Assembly (NCBI GenBank): GCA_002421905.1
Contig: DISK01000007.1
Location: 89,829-152,327, forward strand
DNA from: Micavibrio sp. UBA6212
GTDB lineage: Bacteria > Pseudomonadota > Alphaproteobacteria > Micavibrionales > Micavibrionaceae
Reading direction: 5' to 3'
DNA: 62,499 bases
The notes beneath the pieces are model-generated. The model was given only the letters and a program-made list of their open reading frames with translations, did no database searches and had not been told where the DNA came from. Numbering within the stretch: the stretch's first letter is position 1; each line of letters starts with the position of its first letter. Of the stretch, positions 1-8,737 are shown piece after piece. The position numbers and the translations under genes were made by a program.

Positions 1-35
1 GTGAACTCCCTTCGGAAGTAAGTATCCCACAGCCC

Positions 36-70
36 ATTATAAAGCCCCTGACAAGCAGGGGCTTTATAAT
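36..70. terminator. Perfect inverted repeat after tRNA-Thr, probable terminator
   Basis: Two 15-base arms (36-50 and 56-70) are perfectly complementary around a 5-base loop. The hairpin begins at the last base of the minus-strand tRNA, so it is well placed to end or process that transcript. The outer part of the stem is A/T rich, so it could work in both directions. No long T run follows, so factor-independent termination is an inference. Confidence 0.7.
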
Positions 71-144
71 GGTGCCGCTGAAGAGATTTGAACTCCCGAC
101 CTTGTCATTACGAATGACCTGCTCTACCCCTGAGCTACAACGGC
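70..144 (-). tRNA. tRNA-Thr (anticodon CGT)
   Basis: The minus strand folds into a 75-nt cloverleaf with encoded CCA. The acceptor stem pairs GCCGTTG with CAGCGGC, and the D stem pairs GCTC with GAGC. The anticodon loop is TTCGTAA with T33 before CGT, and the T arm contains TTCAAAT. CGT reads the threonine codon ACG. The first pair of the anticodon stem is a mismatch (G-A), which is tolerable. The gene ends exactly where the hairpin at 36-70 begins. Confidence 0.95.
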
Positions 145-263
145 ACAATGATTTTTTGTTGAAGATCGGGATTTTTCCTATCCGGTTTTCTTTTCGATTG
201 CAAGCGTCTCTTTTTGTTGCTATATACATAACTAGAAAAAATTCAGCTTTGGAGAAATTACGA

Positions 264-566
264 ATGTACGGCTTCGGTGAGGGTTATGATTTGGGTGGTG
301 ATGAGAATTTGGGAGATGAAGCCGCGGCTTTTTTTAGGACTCCGGATGCCTCTATTGCAAAAAAGCTTGTTGTGAAAAGTCCTTTGGCTGTGGCGAGTGA
401 CAAAGTTTTCTGCCTCGATACGAGTTATCCCGATGAAGTTCTTCTGTCTGGCGCGTTGCCGATAAATATTCCAGTGTCTGCCGTCCGCAGCACAGAAGAT
501 TTACCTCTTCCTGCAGATTTTAATCCCTATACGGTCTGGGGACAGGTTGGACGTTCGCCGGCATAG
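264..566 (+). CDS. Hypothetical protein, 100 aa
   Basis: A short soluble protein beginning MYGFGEGYDL that I do not recognise. An open frame extends upstream to 69, but that part overlaps the tRNA on the other strand. The ATG at 264 has a GGAG nine bases upstream (251-254), so I start there. The protein is acidic at its N-terminus (GGDENLGDEAAA), proline-rich towards the end, and has no membrane segment or known motif. It stands alone between the tRNA and the metallophosphoesterase gene. Coding status rests on the ribosome binding site and frame only. Confidence 0.55.
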   Translation: MYGFGEGYDLGGDENLGDEAAAFFRTPDASIAKKLVVKSPLAVASDKVFCLDTSYPDEVLLSGALPINIPVSAVRSTEDLPLPADFNPYTVWGQVGRSPA

Positions 567-716
567 AGCCACTTTCCAAATAACTCTGTGACATTGTTTC
601 TGCGGTCTTTATGGCGCAGTGCCGCAGCATTTTCGGTCAAAATTAACGTCTTTTTCCTTGCGTTACGGCTGGGTTCCGACTAGTTTTTTTAGAAAGACAT
701 AATTTAGTCGATAAAA

Positions 717-1751
717 ATGAACAGGGATCAAACAGTTTCAAAACCATCTGAATTTACGGATCGCTTGACGTTTGATCGCGTTGCGGTGGCTGGAGACGCG
801 CCCAAATTGCGACTCTGGTTGTTGTCTTTGTCCGATATTCATCTGGGGTGGGAAAATTCCCAAGCCGAGCAGCTTTCTTATTTTCTTAATATTATGACCC
901 CCGACCATCTGCATCTCAATGGGGATATTATTGACGGGGAATATCTGGTTCAGCAGGGTCGCGATGCTTTGAGCGATCCGTCCCATGTGCTGGCTTTATC
1001 AACAATTTTTGCCAAGGCGCAGGATATTCCGACAGTCTTATGTGTGGGGAATCACGATATTGGTCTGGAAAAATTGCTGCACGAAAATTTGAACGGCTTG
1101 AAAATCTTGCCTAAAATTCATTTTAATGATCCTGCGGGGCGGAAAATTCTGGCCGAACACGGGCATCAGGAGGATATTGAGTTGCGTCAGAACCAACAGG
1201 GATTCTGGCATTGGTTTGGGGATCATTTTATCCAGATGGTACAACGTCTGGATCGTGGAAATCCTTGCCAGCTAAAAAAAGTTCTGGGGTTAGAGGCAGA
1301 TTATTCTTTTGCCCATGATTTGAAACATGGTTTTGGCTCACGCTTCCTCAAGGATGCGATTTTATCCAGAGTGAGGGCGATTGACGCAATCAAAAGTAAA
1401 CTTGACCGGTTGAGAACATTTGACAGGGTGATTTCTGGCCATACGCATACGGGCGGGTTTTACCGTACGGATAAAGGAAAGCTCTATATGAACTCAGGGG
1501 ATTCAACATCTTATGTTCAAGGGCTGGCCTGTGACAGGTACGGGTTATGGGGATTGCTGACCATGCGGCTGGACGGGTTGCATATCCAGACCGAACATGG
1601 GTACGAGTACACCGAGACATGGCAGGATCTGGGGGTTGATAATCCGTTTTCAAAAATTGATCATTCCAGAAAACTGATGGGGGCTTTTGCGCCCTCCGTG
1701 CGGGAAGTTGTTCATTTTTCCTGCCCGGAGATAAAGCCTGCTCCGGTTTGA
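717..1751 (+). CDS. Calcineurin-like metallophosphoesterase
   Basis: A 344-aa member of the calcineurin-like phosphoesterase superfamily, which uses a two-metal centre to hydrolyse phosphoesters. The signature blocks occur in order: SDIHLG near residue 40, NGDIIDG near 68, GNHDIG near 111, and GHTHTGG near 242, followed by MNSGD. These supply the Asp, His and Asn metal ligands. The layout resembles UDP-2,3-diacylglucosamine hydrolase (LpxH-like) proteins, but the substrate cannot be read from sequence. A second member of the same superfamily lies 0.6 kb downstream. No strong ribosome binding site precedes the ATG at 717. Confidence 0.85.
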   Translation: MNRDQTVSKPSEFTDRLTFDRVAVAGDAPKLRLWLLSLSDIHLGWENSQAEQLSYFLNIMTPDHLHLNGDIIDGEYLVQQGRDALSDPSHVLALSTIFAKAQDIPTVLCVGNHDIGLEKLLHENLNGLKILPKIHFNDPAGRKILAEHGHQEDIELRQNQQGFWHWFGDHFIQMVQRLDRGNPCQLKKVLGLEADYSFAHDLKHGFGSRFLKDAILSRVRAIDAIKSKLDRLRTFDRVISGHTHTGGFYRTDKGKLYMNSGDSTSYVQGLACDRYGLWGLLTMRLDGLHIQTEHGYEYTETWQDLGVDNPFSKIDHSRKLMGAFAPSVREVVHFSCPEIKPAPV

Positions 1752-1939
1752 TTTCCACCGTCTAATTCTTGTGTTTAATTCTTGCGCTATCAGACATGAT
1801 TTGCTAGAAGAACAGCGGAAGATCGGCGCGGGCGAAAATCTCGCTAATCCGGTCAGGGCCGAAAGGCAGCAGCCGCAACGAATTCTTTTCGGGTCGTGTC
1901 CGGTCTTCCACTGATATTTTGCGTTTATATAGGTTCTGG

Positions 1940-2320
1940 ATGTCCATAACAGATAACCCATTGAGTGGTTTTGTCCAAGAATATGCCCGTCGCGCGCGGG
2001 TAAGACGTGACTTTATCAATACTCCCAGATTTTCAGAATTGATGACCGAGTTTAACAGAATCGTGTCAGGTGGTGACGTTGTGACGTCGGAGCGTGTTGC
2101 CTATTTTTCTCAGGAATATCCTTTTACCAAAGAAGAATTCAGGGATGCTGTTGAAAGCGTTTTCGAGAATTATCCTCCGGAAGAAGTAACGCGGGAAGGC
2201 TGGTCGTTTCCTGTTTTGGCAACAAATTATAAAGGTTTGGGCTTTTCTGTGATGATCGGTCAGGGGTCTAGTTACGATATTGGTCAGGAAATTCGTGGGT
2301 TGACTGCCGCTTTAACCTAG
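1940..2320 (+). CDS. Hypothetical protein, 126 aa
   Basis: A soluble, unrecognised protein lying between two metallophosphoesterase genes on the same strand. The frame is open from 1919, but the ATG at 1940 has an AGG-containing stretch just upstream and begins MSITDNPLSG, which looks like a natural start. The N-terminal third is arginine-rich (EYARRARVRRDF). The C-terminal part ends in a hydrophobic, glycine-rich segment without a clear membrane helix. It ends 51 bases before the next gene. The function is unknown; location suggests a shared transcript with the flanking phosphoesterases. Confidence 0.6.
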   Translation: MSITDNPLSGFVQEYARRARVRRDFINTPRFSELMTEFNRIVSGGDVVTSERVAYFSQEYPFTKEEFRDAVESVFENYPPEEVTREGWSFPVLATNYKGLGFSVMIGQGSSYDIGQEIRGLTAALT

Positions 2321-2371
2321 GAATTATGGTCAAGAATGATGGGTTTTAACGATAAAGGGGAGACGAAGTTT

Positions 2372-3547
2372 ATGAAGTACAAGACCGTTATTATTTCAGA
2401 CACTCATTTGGGTAAAAAGGCTGCTTCTGCAGCCTTTCTTTTTGAGTTCTTGCAGTATGCTTCTTGTGAACGGCTGATCTTGGACGGGGATATCATCGAA
2501 GGATGGGGCCTTAAAAATAAGAAACGTGAGGCCTTTCCCGAGATGCATGCCAGATGCCTTGATGCCCTGAATGCTTTGGCGGCGCGCGGCACCGAAGTTA
2601 TTTACTTGCGAGGCAATCATGATGATGACTGGTCGCGAACTAAACGTGGTGTTGTCGGTCGGACAATTCGGTTCAAAGATAAAGCCCACAGGCATGAATC
2701 CCCGATCCAATTTGGCAAAAGCTTCAAGCATCAGGACGCCAAAGGACGAAATTTTCTGGTGTTGCATGGGGATGTTTTTGATGGATTTATGAAATCCACC
2801 AAGAAAAAGGTAATCGCACAATATGCGGATCAGGCTTATGAGGGGTTTGTGCATTTTAATGGGATGCTGCGGGATGCCGTCAAGGATGCAACGGGGCTGC
2901 ATATTTCTCCTGCTGCGTTCCTTAAACGCAAAACCAAGAAAATCTTTGGCATTATTGGCGATTTTGAACTGGCAGTGACGGGTAAGAACATTGTGGCCAA
3001 ATTCGATGGGGTGATTTGTGGTCATATCCACCACGCGGAAATTGTCCAGAAACCTGAAGTCTTATATATGAATAGTGGAGATTGGGTTGAGGGAGCAACA
3101 GCTTTGGCCGAGGATTTTGATGGTAACTGGGCTATTATCGACTGGGCGCGGATGCGTGATGAAATGAAGCTTGGCTCGTTGCCGACTATTTTTGATGCCA
3201 ATCCGTTTGCGGACTATCGTGGGATAACGACCCGTCAACTGGGTTTGATCCGCCGGATGTGGCCGGGCAAAGACTATCCGGAGCTGGTGACGGAGCTGCG
3301 CGATGTCAAACGTCAGATCAGGGAAGGGAGTGATTCTTTGGCCGATATCTTTGCGCGACAGGCTTCAAATGACAATTCCCGAAATGTGACGACCGCTTCT
3401 GCCGAGTTGCGCAAAAAGTTAGGGAAATTGTCGGGTCAGGCGGAAAAGCTCCAGAATCGTCTCGAACCGCTGCATAATCATCTTGAAATGTTGATCGTTG
3501 GAGTTTTCTCCTTGTTTTGGGTTGAAGCTGCGATCGACTCTCTCTAG
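2372..3547 (+). CDS. Metallophosphoesterase, LpxH/UDP-diacylglucosamine hydrolase-like
   Basis: A 391-aa calcineurin-like phosphoesterase. Metal-binding blocks are SDTHLG (near residue 8), DGDIIEGW (near 39), RGNHDDDW (near 74), HGDVFD (near 122) and GHIHHAE (near 205), then YMNSGDWVEG. The GDWVEG ending and GNHDDD block match a bacterial group annotated as UDP-2,3-diacylglucosamine diphosphatase-like, acting in lipid A assembly; that role is inferred. The C-terminal 100 residues add a charged, coiled-coil-prone extension and a short hydrophobic end (LIVGVFSLFW). I chose the ATG at 2372 because AAAGGGGAGA precedes it; upstream ATGs at 2336 and 2339 lack a site. It ends nine bases before dnaX. 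Confidence 0.85.
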   Translation: MKYKTVIISDTHLGKKAASAAFLFEFLQYASCERLILDGDIIEGWGLKNKKREAFPEMHARCLDALNALAARGTEVIYLRGNHDDDWSRTKRGVVGRTIRFKDKAHRHESPIQFGKSFKHQDAKGRNFLVLHGDVFDGFMKSTKKKVIAQYADQAYEGFVHFNGMLRDAVKDATGLHISPAAFLKRKTKKIFGIIGDFELAVTGKNIVAKFDGVICGHIHHAEIVQKPEVLYMNSGDWVEGATALAEDFDGNWAIIDWARMRDEMKLGSLPTIFDANPFADYRGITTRQLGLIRRMWPGKDYPELVTELRDVKRQIREGSDSLADIFARQASNDNSRNVTTASAELRKKLGKLSGQAEKLQNRLEPLHNHLEMLIVGVFSLFWVEAAIDSL

Positions 3548-3556
3548 ATTTAGACC

Positions 3557-5248
3557 ATGTCAGATATTCAAGAAAAACAAGCTTACCGCGTTTTGGCGCG
3601 TAAATATCGCCCCCAGAATTTTGGCCAGTTGATTGGTCAGGATGCGCTGGTGCGTACCCTGACCAATGCTATTTCCTCGGGTCGGGTGGCGCACGCCTTT
3701 ATGCTGACCGGTGTGCGCGGGGTCGGAAAAACCACGACGGCACGGATTATTGCCAAGGCCCTGAATTATACGGGGGCAGATGGTACGGCGGGGCCGACCA
3801 CGGGGCCAACGGATGATTGTGATATTTGTAGGGCGATTGCGGAGGACCGCCATCCGGATGTGATGGAAATGGATGCTGCGAGCCGTACTGGGATTGATGA
3901 TATTCGCGAAATTCTGGATGGGGTACGGTATGCACCAACGTCTGCACGGTATAAAGTCTATATCATCGACGAAGTGCATATGCTTTCCAAAAACGCCTTT
4001 AATGCGTTGCTCAAGACTCTGGAGGAACCGCCGCCCCATGTGAAGTTTATCTTTGCAACCACCGAGATTCGTAAAGTTCCTGTGACGGTGCTGTCGCGCT
4101 GTCAACGGTTTGACCTGCGCCGTGTTGATGCCGATACTTTGCTGCAACATTACAAGAATGTTTGTGCACAAGAAAAGGTGACTGCCGAAGACGAAGCGAT
4201 TGCCATGATTGCCCGCGCAGCCGACGGATCGGTGCGGGATGGCTTGTCGATTCTCGATCAGGCCATGGCCCTGAGCGAAAGCGGCATTACCGCGCTTCAG
4301 GTGCGCTCGATGCTGGGACTGGCAGACCGCAGCAAATTACTTGATTTGATGCAAGCGGCACTGGGTGGCAATGGCGAAGATGCCATGAAAATTATGGCGG
4401 ATTTGTATCGTGCGGGGGCTGACCCACAAACTGTTTTGCAGGACTTGCTCGATATCACTCATTTGATGAGCAAGTTTCTGACGATCAAGGCTCCTCCTGC
4501 AACGGTTGAACCCAATATGGCAACAGTTGAACGGGATCGTGCGGCCGATATGGCGGCTAAAACCGGTATTCCGGCCTTGACGCGGGTGTGGCAGGTTTTG
4601 CTCAAGGGTTTGGGCGAACTCCAGCAGTCGCCAAATCCGCAAGCGACCGCAGAAATGGTGATGATCCGCTTGATTTATGCTGCGGATTTGCCTGATCCTG
4701 CAACGGTGTTGAAACAGCTTAAAGACGGAACAATTGTCTCGGGCGGTGGTGGGGCGCGAGCGTCTTCTGGCGGCTCTGGTGGCGGTTCCGGTGGTGGGAC
4801 TGTGGCTTCTGTTTCTGGGGGTGCGGGGGCAAAAATTGCTGCACAACCGGTTGCTGTGTCCCAACCTGTGGCGGTGGCCAATGCCAACCTTGAAACCTTG
4901 TCCGATGTTGTCGGGTTGCTGGAACAAAACGGGGCGATGATTTTGGCTTCAAATGTGGTGCATGGGGTCGAACTGGTTAAGCTTGAGGCCGGACGCCTTG
5001 AATATCATGCCACACCTGATGCCGATCCGAAACTGGCACAGGATCTGGGGCGGAAATTGTCTGAAATTACGGGGCGGCGCTGGTTGGTGTCGATCTCGAT
5101 GCAGCAAGGGCAGCCGACTTTGGCGCGCCAACATGCGATGGCTTTGGAAGCTGAACGTCAGGCCGTCATGGCTGATCCGGTGGTGGCGCGTCTTCTGGTG
5201 GCCTTTCCGGGGACAGAAATTTTATCTATTGAAAAAGAGGAACAGTAA
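3557..5248 (+). CDS. dnaX: DNA polymerase III subunit gamma/tau
   Basis: Clamp-loader ATPase of the replicative DNA polymerase, 563 aa. Walker A is GVRGVGKTTTAR (residues 53-64), Walker B is IIDEVHMLS (near 136), and sensor 1 is FIFATTE, followed by the SRCQRFDLRR arginine-finger region. A glycine/serine-rich linker (about residues 395-418) separates the ATPase half from a tau-like C-terminal domain. The zinc module keeps only two of the four usual cysteines (CDIC), see findings. No clear slippery sequence for a gamma frameshift product was seen. There is no good Shine-Dalgarno before the ATG. The ybaB gene follows after three bases, a standard pairing. Confidence 0.97.
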   Translation: MSDIQEKQAYRVLARKYRPQNFGQLIGQDALVRTLTNAISSGRVAHAFMLTGVRGVGKTTTARIIAKALNYTGADGTAGPTTGPTDDCDICRAIAEDRHPDVMEMDAASRTGIDDIREILDGVRYAPTSARYKVYIIDEVHMLSKNAFNALLKTLEEPPPHVKFIFATTEIRKVPVTVLSRCQRFDLRRVDADTLLQHYKNVCAQEKVTAEDEAIAMIARAADGSVRDGLSILDQAMALSESGITALQVRSMLGLADRSKLLDLMQAALGGNGEDAMKIMADLYRAGADPQTVLQDLLDITHLMSKFLTIKAPPATVEPNMATVERDRAADMAAKTGIPALTRVWQVLLKGLGELQQSPNPQATAEMVMIRLIYAADLPDPATVLKQLKDGTIVSGGGGARASSGGSGGGSGGGTVASVSGGAGAKIAAQPVAVSQPVAVANANLETLSDVVGLLEQNGAMILASNVVHGVELVKLEAGRLEYHATPDADPKLAQDLGRKLSEITGRRWLVSISMQQGQPTLARQHAMALEAERQAVMADPVVARLLVAFPGTEILSIEKEEQ

Positions 5249-5251
5249 AAG

Positions 5252-5587
5252 ATGTTTAATATGCAGCAAATGATGCAAAAAGCCCAAGCCGTTCAAAAGA
5301 AAATGGCGCAGTTGCAAGAAGAAATAGCTGAGATCGAGGTCTCCGGTCAATCCGGTGGTGGGCTGGTCAAGGTCACAATGTCTTGTAAAGGGAACATGAA
5401 AACGCTGATGATTGATCCGTCGCTGATTGATCCTGCCGAAAAAGAAGTTCTCGAAGATTTGATTAAGGCGGCTTGTAACGATGCGCGGAACAAGGCCGAT
5501 CAGAAAACTGCCGAAGAAACCCAAAAGGCTATGGCCGATATGGGTTTACCGCCCGGTATGCTCGGCAGTGGCGGCTTGCCGTTTTAG
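5252..5587 (+). CDS. ybaB: YbaB/EbfC family nucleoid-associated protein
   Basis: A 111-aa DNA-binding protein of the YbaB/EbfC family, which forms small dimers coating the nucleoid. It shows the family layout: an N-terminal helix rich in Met, Gln and Lys (MQQMMQKAQAVQKKMAQLQEE), the strand segment VSGQSGGGLVKVTMSCKG, the DPSLIDPAEKEVLEDLI helix, and a Gly/Pro-rich C-terminal tail (GLPPGMLGSGGLPF). The start sits three bases after the dnaX stop, with AAAAAGAGGA inside the end of dnaX as the ribosome binding site. In many bacteria recR follows directly; here a minus-strand gene comes next. Confidence 0.95.
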   Translation: MFNMQQMMQKAQAVQKKMAQLQEEIAEIEVSGQSGGGLVKVTMSCKGNMKTLMIDPSLIDPAEKEVLEDLIKAACNDARNKADQKTAEETQKAMADMGLPPGMLGSGGLPF

Positions 5588-5618
5588 GTTTCGTCCTTGA
5601 AATGACGGGGAGAGTAAC

Positions 5619-6167
5619 CTAGCGTGGCTGTATTTTGCATTTACCGCTGATAACCCGAGGGGCTTGCCCTTGATTCACGACGACGACACACTCTCTATTT
5701 CTTAAGTCCGAGATGGAAAAGTCTTGCCTTAAAGATGATTTGTTGATTTCCTGTACTGGTAGAGCGTTTGTTTCCAGTGCTGACGTAGCAATATGATGAG
5801 CTATATTTTCTCCTATAACTCCGCCAGCGAAGCCAAAACAGAGGACCAGCGTACCGCCTGTACGTGCGAAGATATGTTGTTCTTTCTTCAAAATATTTTT
5901 CGCGTATTCATATGAATCCTCTGAAGCCAGTGAAGAAAGACGACGAATACCTACTTTGCTAGCAAAAGCGATACTACCGGCAATAACAGCAACAGTAGCA
6001 ACATCAGCGCCGCCAGCAATATTAAAAGCACCAAAACAAACGATATTGGCAGCACAAACTCTGCCACCAAAATCCTTTGCACCCCTTCCAACGTGATACA
6101 GGCGGCCTCGTGCTAAAGGATATGGTTCACTTTGTTGGGCTGAATCTTCGCTCATTGGGTCTGTCAT
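5619..6167 (-). CDS. Hypothetical membrane protein, 182 aa
   Basis: An unrecognised protein transcribed against dnaX-ybaB. Residues about 37-70 form a Gly/Ala-rich hydrophobic stretch (FGAFNIAGGADVATVAVIAG) and residues about 104-125 another (GGTLVLCFGFAGGVIGENIA), consistent with one or two membrane passes or a glycine-zipper region. The ends are polar. The ATG at 6167 is supported by an AAGGAT site upstream on the minus strand. It occupies the place where recR is often found, so it may be a later insertion. No function can be assigned. Confidence 0.6.
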   Translation of the reverse strand: MTDPMSEDSAQQSEPYPLARGRLYHVGRGAKDFGGRVCAANIVCFGAFNIAGGADVATVAVIAGSIAFASKVGIRRLSSLASEDSYEYAKNILKKEQHIFARTGGTLVLCFGFAGGVIGENIAHHIATSALETNALPVQEINKSSLRQDFSISDLRNRECVVVVNQGQAPRVISGKCKIQPR

Positions 6168-6385
6168 TATCTTATCCTTATTTTACGAAACGTGATAATA
6201 ATGACCATCTATGTATTATATGTCAATAAAAAAATCGGACAGGTTGCCATCACCTGAATCAGGCAGTAATTTTAGAGCGATTCTAGAGTGATCCATGGAT
6301 TCCGCTATTTTTGATGAAAGGACTACATAATTTTGTGGGGTGGAATCCCCTTGCTATTTTATGACTTTATTCCTATAATGGCGGG

Positions 6386-6733
6386 ATGCGTCAATGGACA
6401 GAAGAGCAAAAACAGAAACAACGGGAGGCCATCAGGCGGTGGGCTCCTTGGACAAAATCGACGGGCCCGCGTACGGATTCTGGTAAACAAAAATCCTCTC
6501 AAAATGCAGTAAAACACGGAATGTACTCGCATCAATGGCGGTGTGTACGTTCCTATCTTTTTCAGCAGCGGCGCTATCGGCGATATGTGGAACACCAAAT
6601 ATCTTCTCTTAAAAAGCAAAAAGCGGCAAACAAACTATTAAAGCGCGGCTCACAATTTGGGGGTTCTTTTTCTCTTATATTCAAATTTTGTGCCCACGCA
6701 GTGGCTTTTCCCGCTATAAGGGCATGGTCTTAG
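6386..6733 (+). CDS. Small conserved HGMYS-type protein, 115 aa
   Basis: A basic protein whose N-terminal half (WTEEQKQKQREAIRRW, then PWTKSTGPRTDSGKQKSSQN and AVKHGMYS) resembles a widespread proteobacterial small-protein type with the pattern STGP-RT-GK-SS-NA-KHG. I know of no established function. The family segment often occurs in mobile or phage-associated genes and has been seen near transposition-like functions, but nothing catalytic is visible. The C-terminal half (from about residue 75) is less family-like and may read past the natural domain. It is followed closely by the exonuclease III gene. Confidence 0.6.
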   Translation: MRQWTEEQKQKQREAIRRWAPWTKSTGPRTDSGKQKSSQNAVKHGMYSHQWRCVRSYLFQQRRYRRYVEHQISSLKKQKAANKLLKRGSQFGGSFSLIFKFCAHAVAFPAIRAWS

Positions 6734-6743
6734 GAGGTTTTTG

Positions 6744-7553
6744 GTGGCTCAAGGTAAAAATTTGCGGGTTATGACATGGAATATCAATTCGGTGCGTTTG
6801 CGGGCGGGGTTGGTTCTGAAGGCTGCTGCCGATTTGCGGGCTGATGTGATTTGTTTGCAGGAAACCAAGACTCCGGATGAATTTTTTCCGCATGATGTGT
6901 TTGATGCTGCGGGGTTTACTCATCGGCATATTCATGGGATGAAATCCTATAACGGGGTGGCGATCCTGTCCCGTGTGCCGTTTGAAACTGTCGGGATACA
7001 CCACCGAGTTGCGCGCGAAGATTGTCGGCATATCATGGTGCGTATCGGGGGATTTGATCTGCACAACCTTTATATTCCGGCGGGGGGAGATATTCCCGAT
7101 CGTGACCAGAATGAAAAATTCGGACATAAGCTTGATTTCGTGGATGAGCTGAAAGGCTGGTTCAGCAAGGAATATAAAAAGACCGATAAAGTGATGGCGG
7201 TCGGGGATTTTAATATTGCACCCTTTGAACAGGATGTGTGGTCGCACAAGCAGCTTTTGGATGTGGTGTCTCATACACCGATTGAGGTCGAAAAGCTTAC
7301 GGCGTTTCGTGATAGTTTGTCCTGGGTAGATGTGGGCCGCCATTTTGTTCCGCTGGATGAAAAACTTTATACATGGTGGTCATACCGAAACCGCGACTGG
7401 AAAAAATCCAATCGCGGTCGGCGGCTTGATCATATCTGGGTGACTCCTCCCTTGGAGGGATGTCTCCGGTCGCACGATGTTCTAACCTCGGCGCGCGACT
7501 GGGACAAAACCAGTGATCATGTGCCGGTGGTGGTTGAAATTGCTGTGGCATAG
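6744..7553 (+). CDS. xth: Exodeoxyribonuclease III
   Basis: A 269-aa AP endonuclease/3'-5' exonuclease of the ExoIII (Xth) family, which acts in base-excision repair. Motifs in order are TWNINSVRLR near residue 11, LQETK near 35, GVAILSR near 71, GDFNIAP near 152, the WWSYR...RRLDHIW block near 211-231, and the C-terminal SDHVPV. These provide the catalytic Glu, Asp, Asn and His. I start at the GTG at 6744, six bases after AGGAGG (6732-6737); the adjacent TTG at 6741 is possible. Its last 37 bases overlap the end of the convergent MFS transporter gene. Confidence 0.95.
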   Translation: MAQGKNLRVMTWNINSVRLRAGLVLKAAADLRADVICLQETKTPDEFFPHDVFDAAGFTHRHIHGMKSYNGVAILSRVPFETVGIHHRVAREDCRHIMVRIGGFDLHNLYIPAGGDIPDRDQNEKFGHKLDFVDELKGWFSKEYKKTDKVMAVGDFNIAPFEQDVWSHKQLLDVVSHTPIEVEKLTAFRDSLSWVDVGRHFVPLDEKLYTWWSYRNRDWKKSNRGRRLDHIWVTPPLEGCLRSHDVLTSARDWDKTSDHVPVVVEIAVA

Positions 7554-8737
7554 CCATGCTTCGCATTTCGTTCCACCAACCAATAGGCAAAGAGGCCAAG
7601 GGTTGCGATCAATCCGGCATGGGCCAACAAACCTGATCCGATGCCGTAATGGTCGGTCATCCATCCGATCAACTGGCTCATCGGGATAAATCCCAAAGAC
7701 GTTGCCAGACTTGCGCTTGATAGAATGGTGGCGCGCATTCCTGATTCAGCGAGATTGTTGATGGCTTCTTGAGCGCGCGGCATGCCGACGCCGAAGACAA
7801 AGGCTTCAATCGACAGGGAGGCCAGACCTAACCAGCTGATGCCGACTCCTGCTCCGATCAGGGAAAGGGTTAGCAATGACCCGAGGGCATAAAGAGCGTG
7901 GCGGCCATAAAGGGACGGCCATATCTTATGTCCCAGATGGCCACAGAGTCCACCCGCCAGCATCAGGGCGCTGATAGTCCAGCCATTCCAGCTCTCTGCA
8001 ACGCCCAGTTCTTTCAGATAAATCTGGATCGACCACATGCAGATCTTAGTGGTGGAAAAGATCAGCATCATCAGCAACACCAGACCTGCAATTTCCTTGT
8101 GTCCGTGCGTGATGTACCTGATGGTTCGCAAGATATCCTTGACGGGATGTCCTTCAACCGTTTTTTTGTGGCGAGGTGGTTCGATAAACCAGAACCCAAG
8201 GATTGCTGCACCGAGGATGATTCCGACCTGTAATAAGGCGGGCAGGGTCGGCGACACCGTATAGAGATATCCTCCAACCACGCTGGCGGCAGCACAAGAG
8301 TAGAGTTGCAAAGCAAAGCGGAAGCCTTCGCGTTTGCGGTATTCGCTCTGACGGTCTGCTAATAGCAAGGAATCATAAAGCATGGCCGAGTTGGCACCAT
8401 TCATCAAGGACGTGCCTGCTCCCAGAATGACTTCGGCCAGAGCAGCCGTCCAGAATCCACTGGCTTGTGCAATCATAAAAATTCCCAGAGCAAAAGTGAA
8501 TGCACCTAGAATGAGCGTGTTTTTACGCCCCCAATTATCGGCCAGCCATCCGGTTGGAACATCGAGAATAACGATCATGAACGCAAAAACAGATTCGATC
8601 ATCAGGAATTCGTGGAAACTGAGCCCGAGATAATCCCGATAATAGGGCAGTAAAATCGGGAGCAGCATCAAGGCATTGATGCAGATCGTGTAGATATTCA
8701 GTATTCGGATATTGCGGTTGCAAATTGCGTTATTCAT
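7517..8737 (-). CDS. MFS transporter, drug-efflux-like
   Basis: A 406-aa inner-membrane protein with about twelve hydrophobic segments. The family signature between helices 2 and 3 reads DVPTGWLADNWGRKNTL, matching motif A of the major facilitator superfamily (G-x-L-a-D-r-x-G-r-k). The closest style is proton-coupled drug or metabolite exporters; the substrate is not deducible. It is the last gene of a minus-strand run behind three acetyltransferases; its start overlaps the end of the preceding GNAT gene by eight bases, which implies translational coupling. Its end overlaps the convergent xth gene by 37 bases. Confidence 0.9.
   Translation of the reverse strand: MNNAICNRNIRILNIYTICINALMLLPILLPYYRDYLGLSFHEFLMIESVFAFMIVILDVPTGWLADNWGRKNTLILGAFTFALGIFMIAQASGFWTAALAEVILGAGTSLMNGANSAMLYDSLLLADRQSEYRKREGFRFALQLYSCAAASVVGGYLYTVSPTLPALLQVGIILGAAILGFWFIEPPRHKKTVEGHPVKDILRTIRYITHGHKEIAGLVLLMMLIFSTTKICMWSIQIYLKELGVAESWNGWTISALMLAGGLCGHLGHKIWPSLYGRHALYALGSLLTLSLIGAGVGISWLGLASLSIEAFVFGVGMPRAQEAINNLAESGMRATILSSASLATSLGFIPMSQLIGWMTDHYGIGSGLLAHAGLIATLGLFAYWLVERNAKHGYATAISTTTGT

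Noticed and set aside
69..263. Upstream part of the long frame ending at 566
   Set aside because: It overlaps the tRNA gene on the other strand; the ATG at 264 has a ribosome binding site.
4675..4952. Minus-strand frames opposite the Gly-rich dnaX linker
   Set aside because: Low-complexity shadows of the linker on the other strand.
3557..5248. Programmed frameshift in dnaX
   Set aside because: No A-rich slippery heptamer with a following hairpin was found near the domain boundary.
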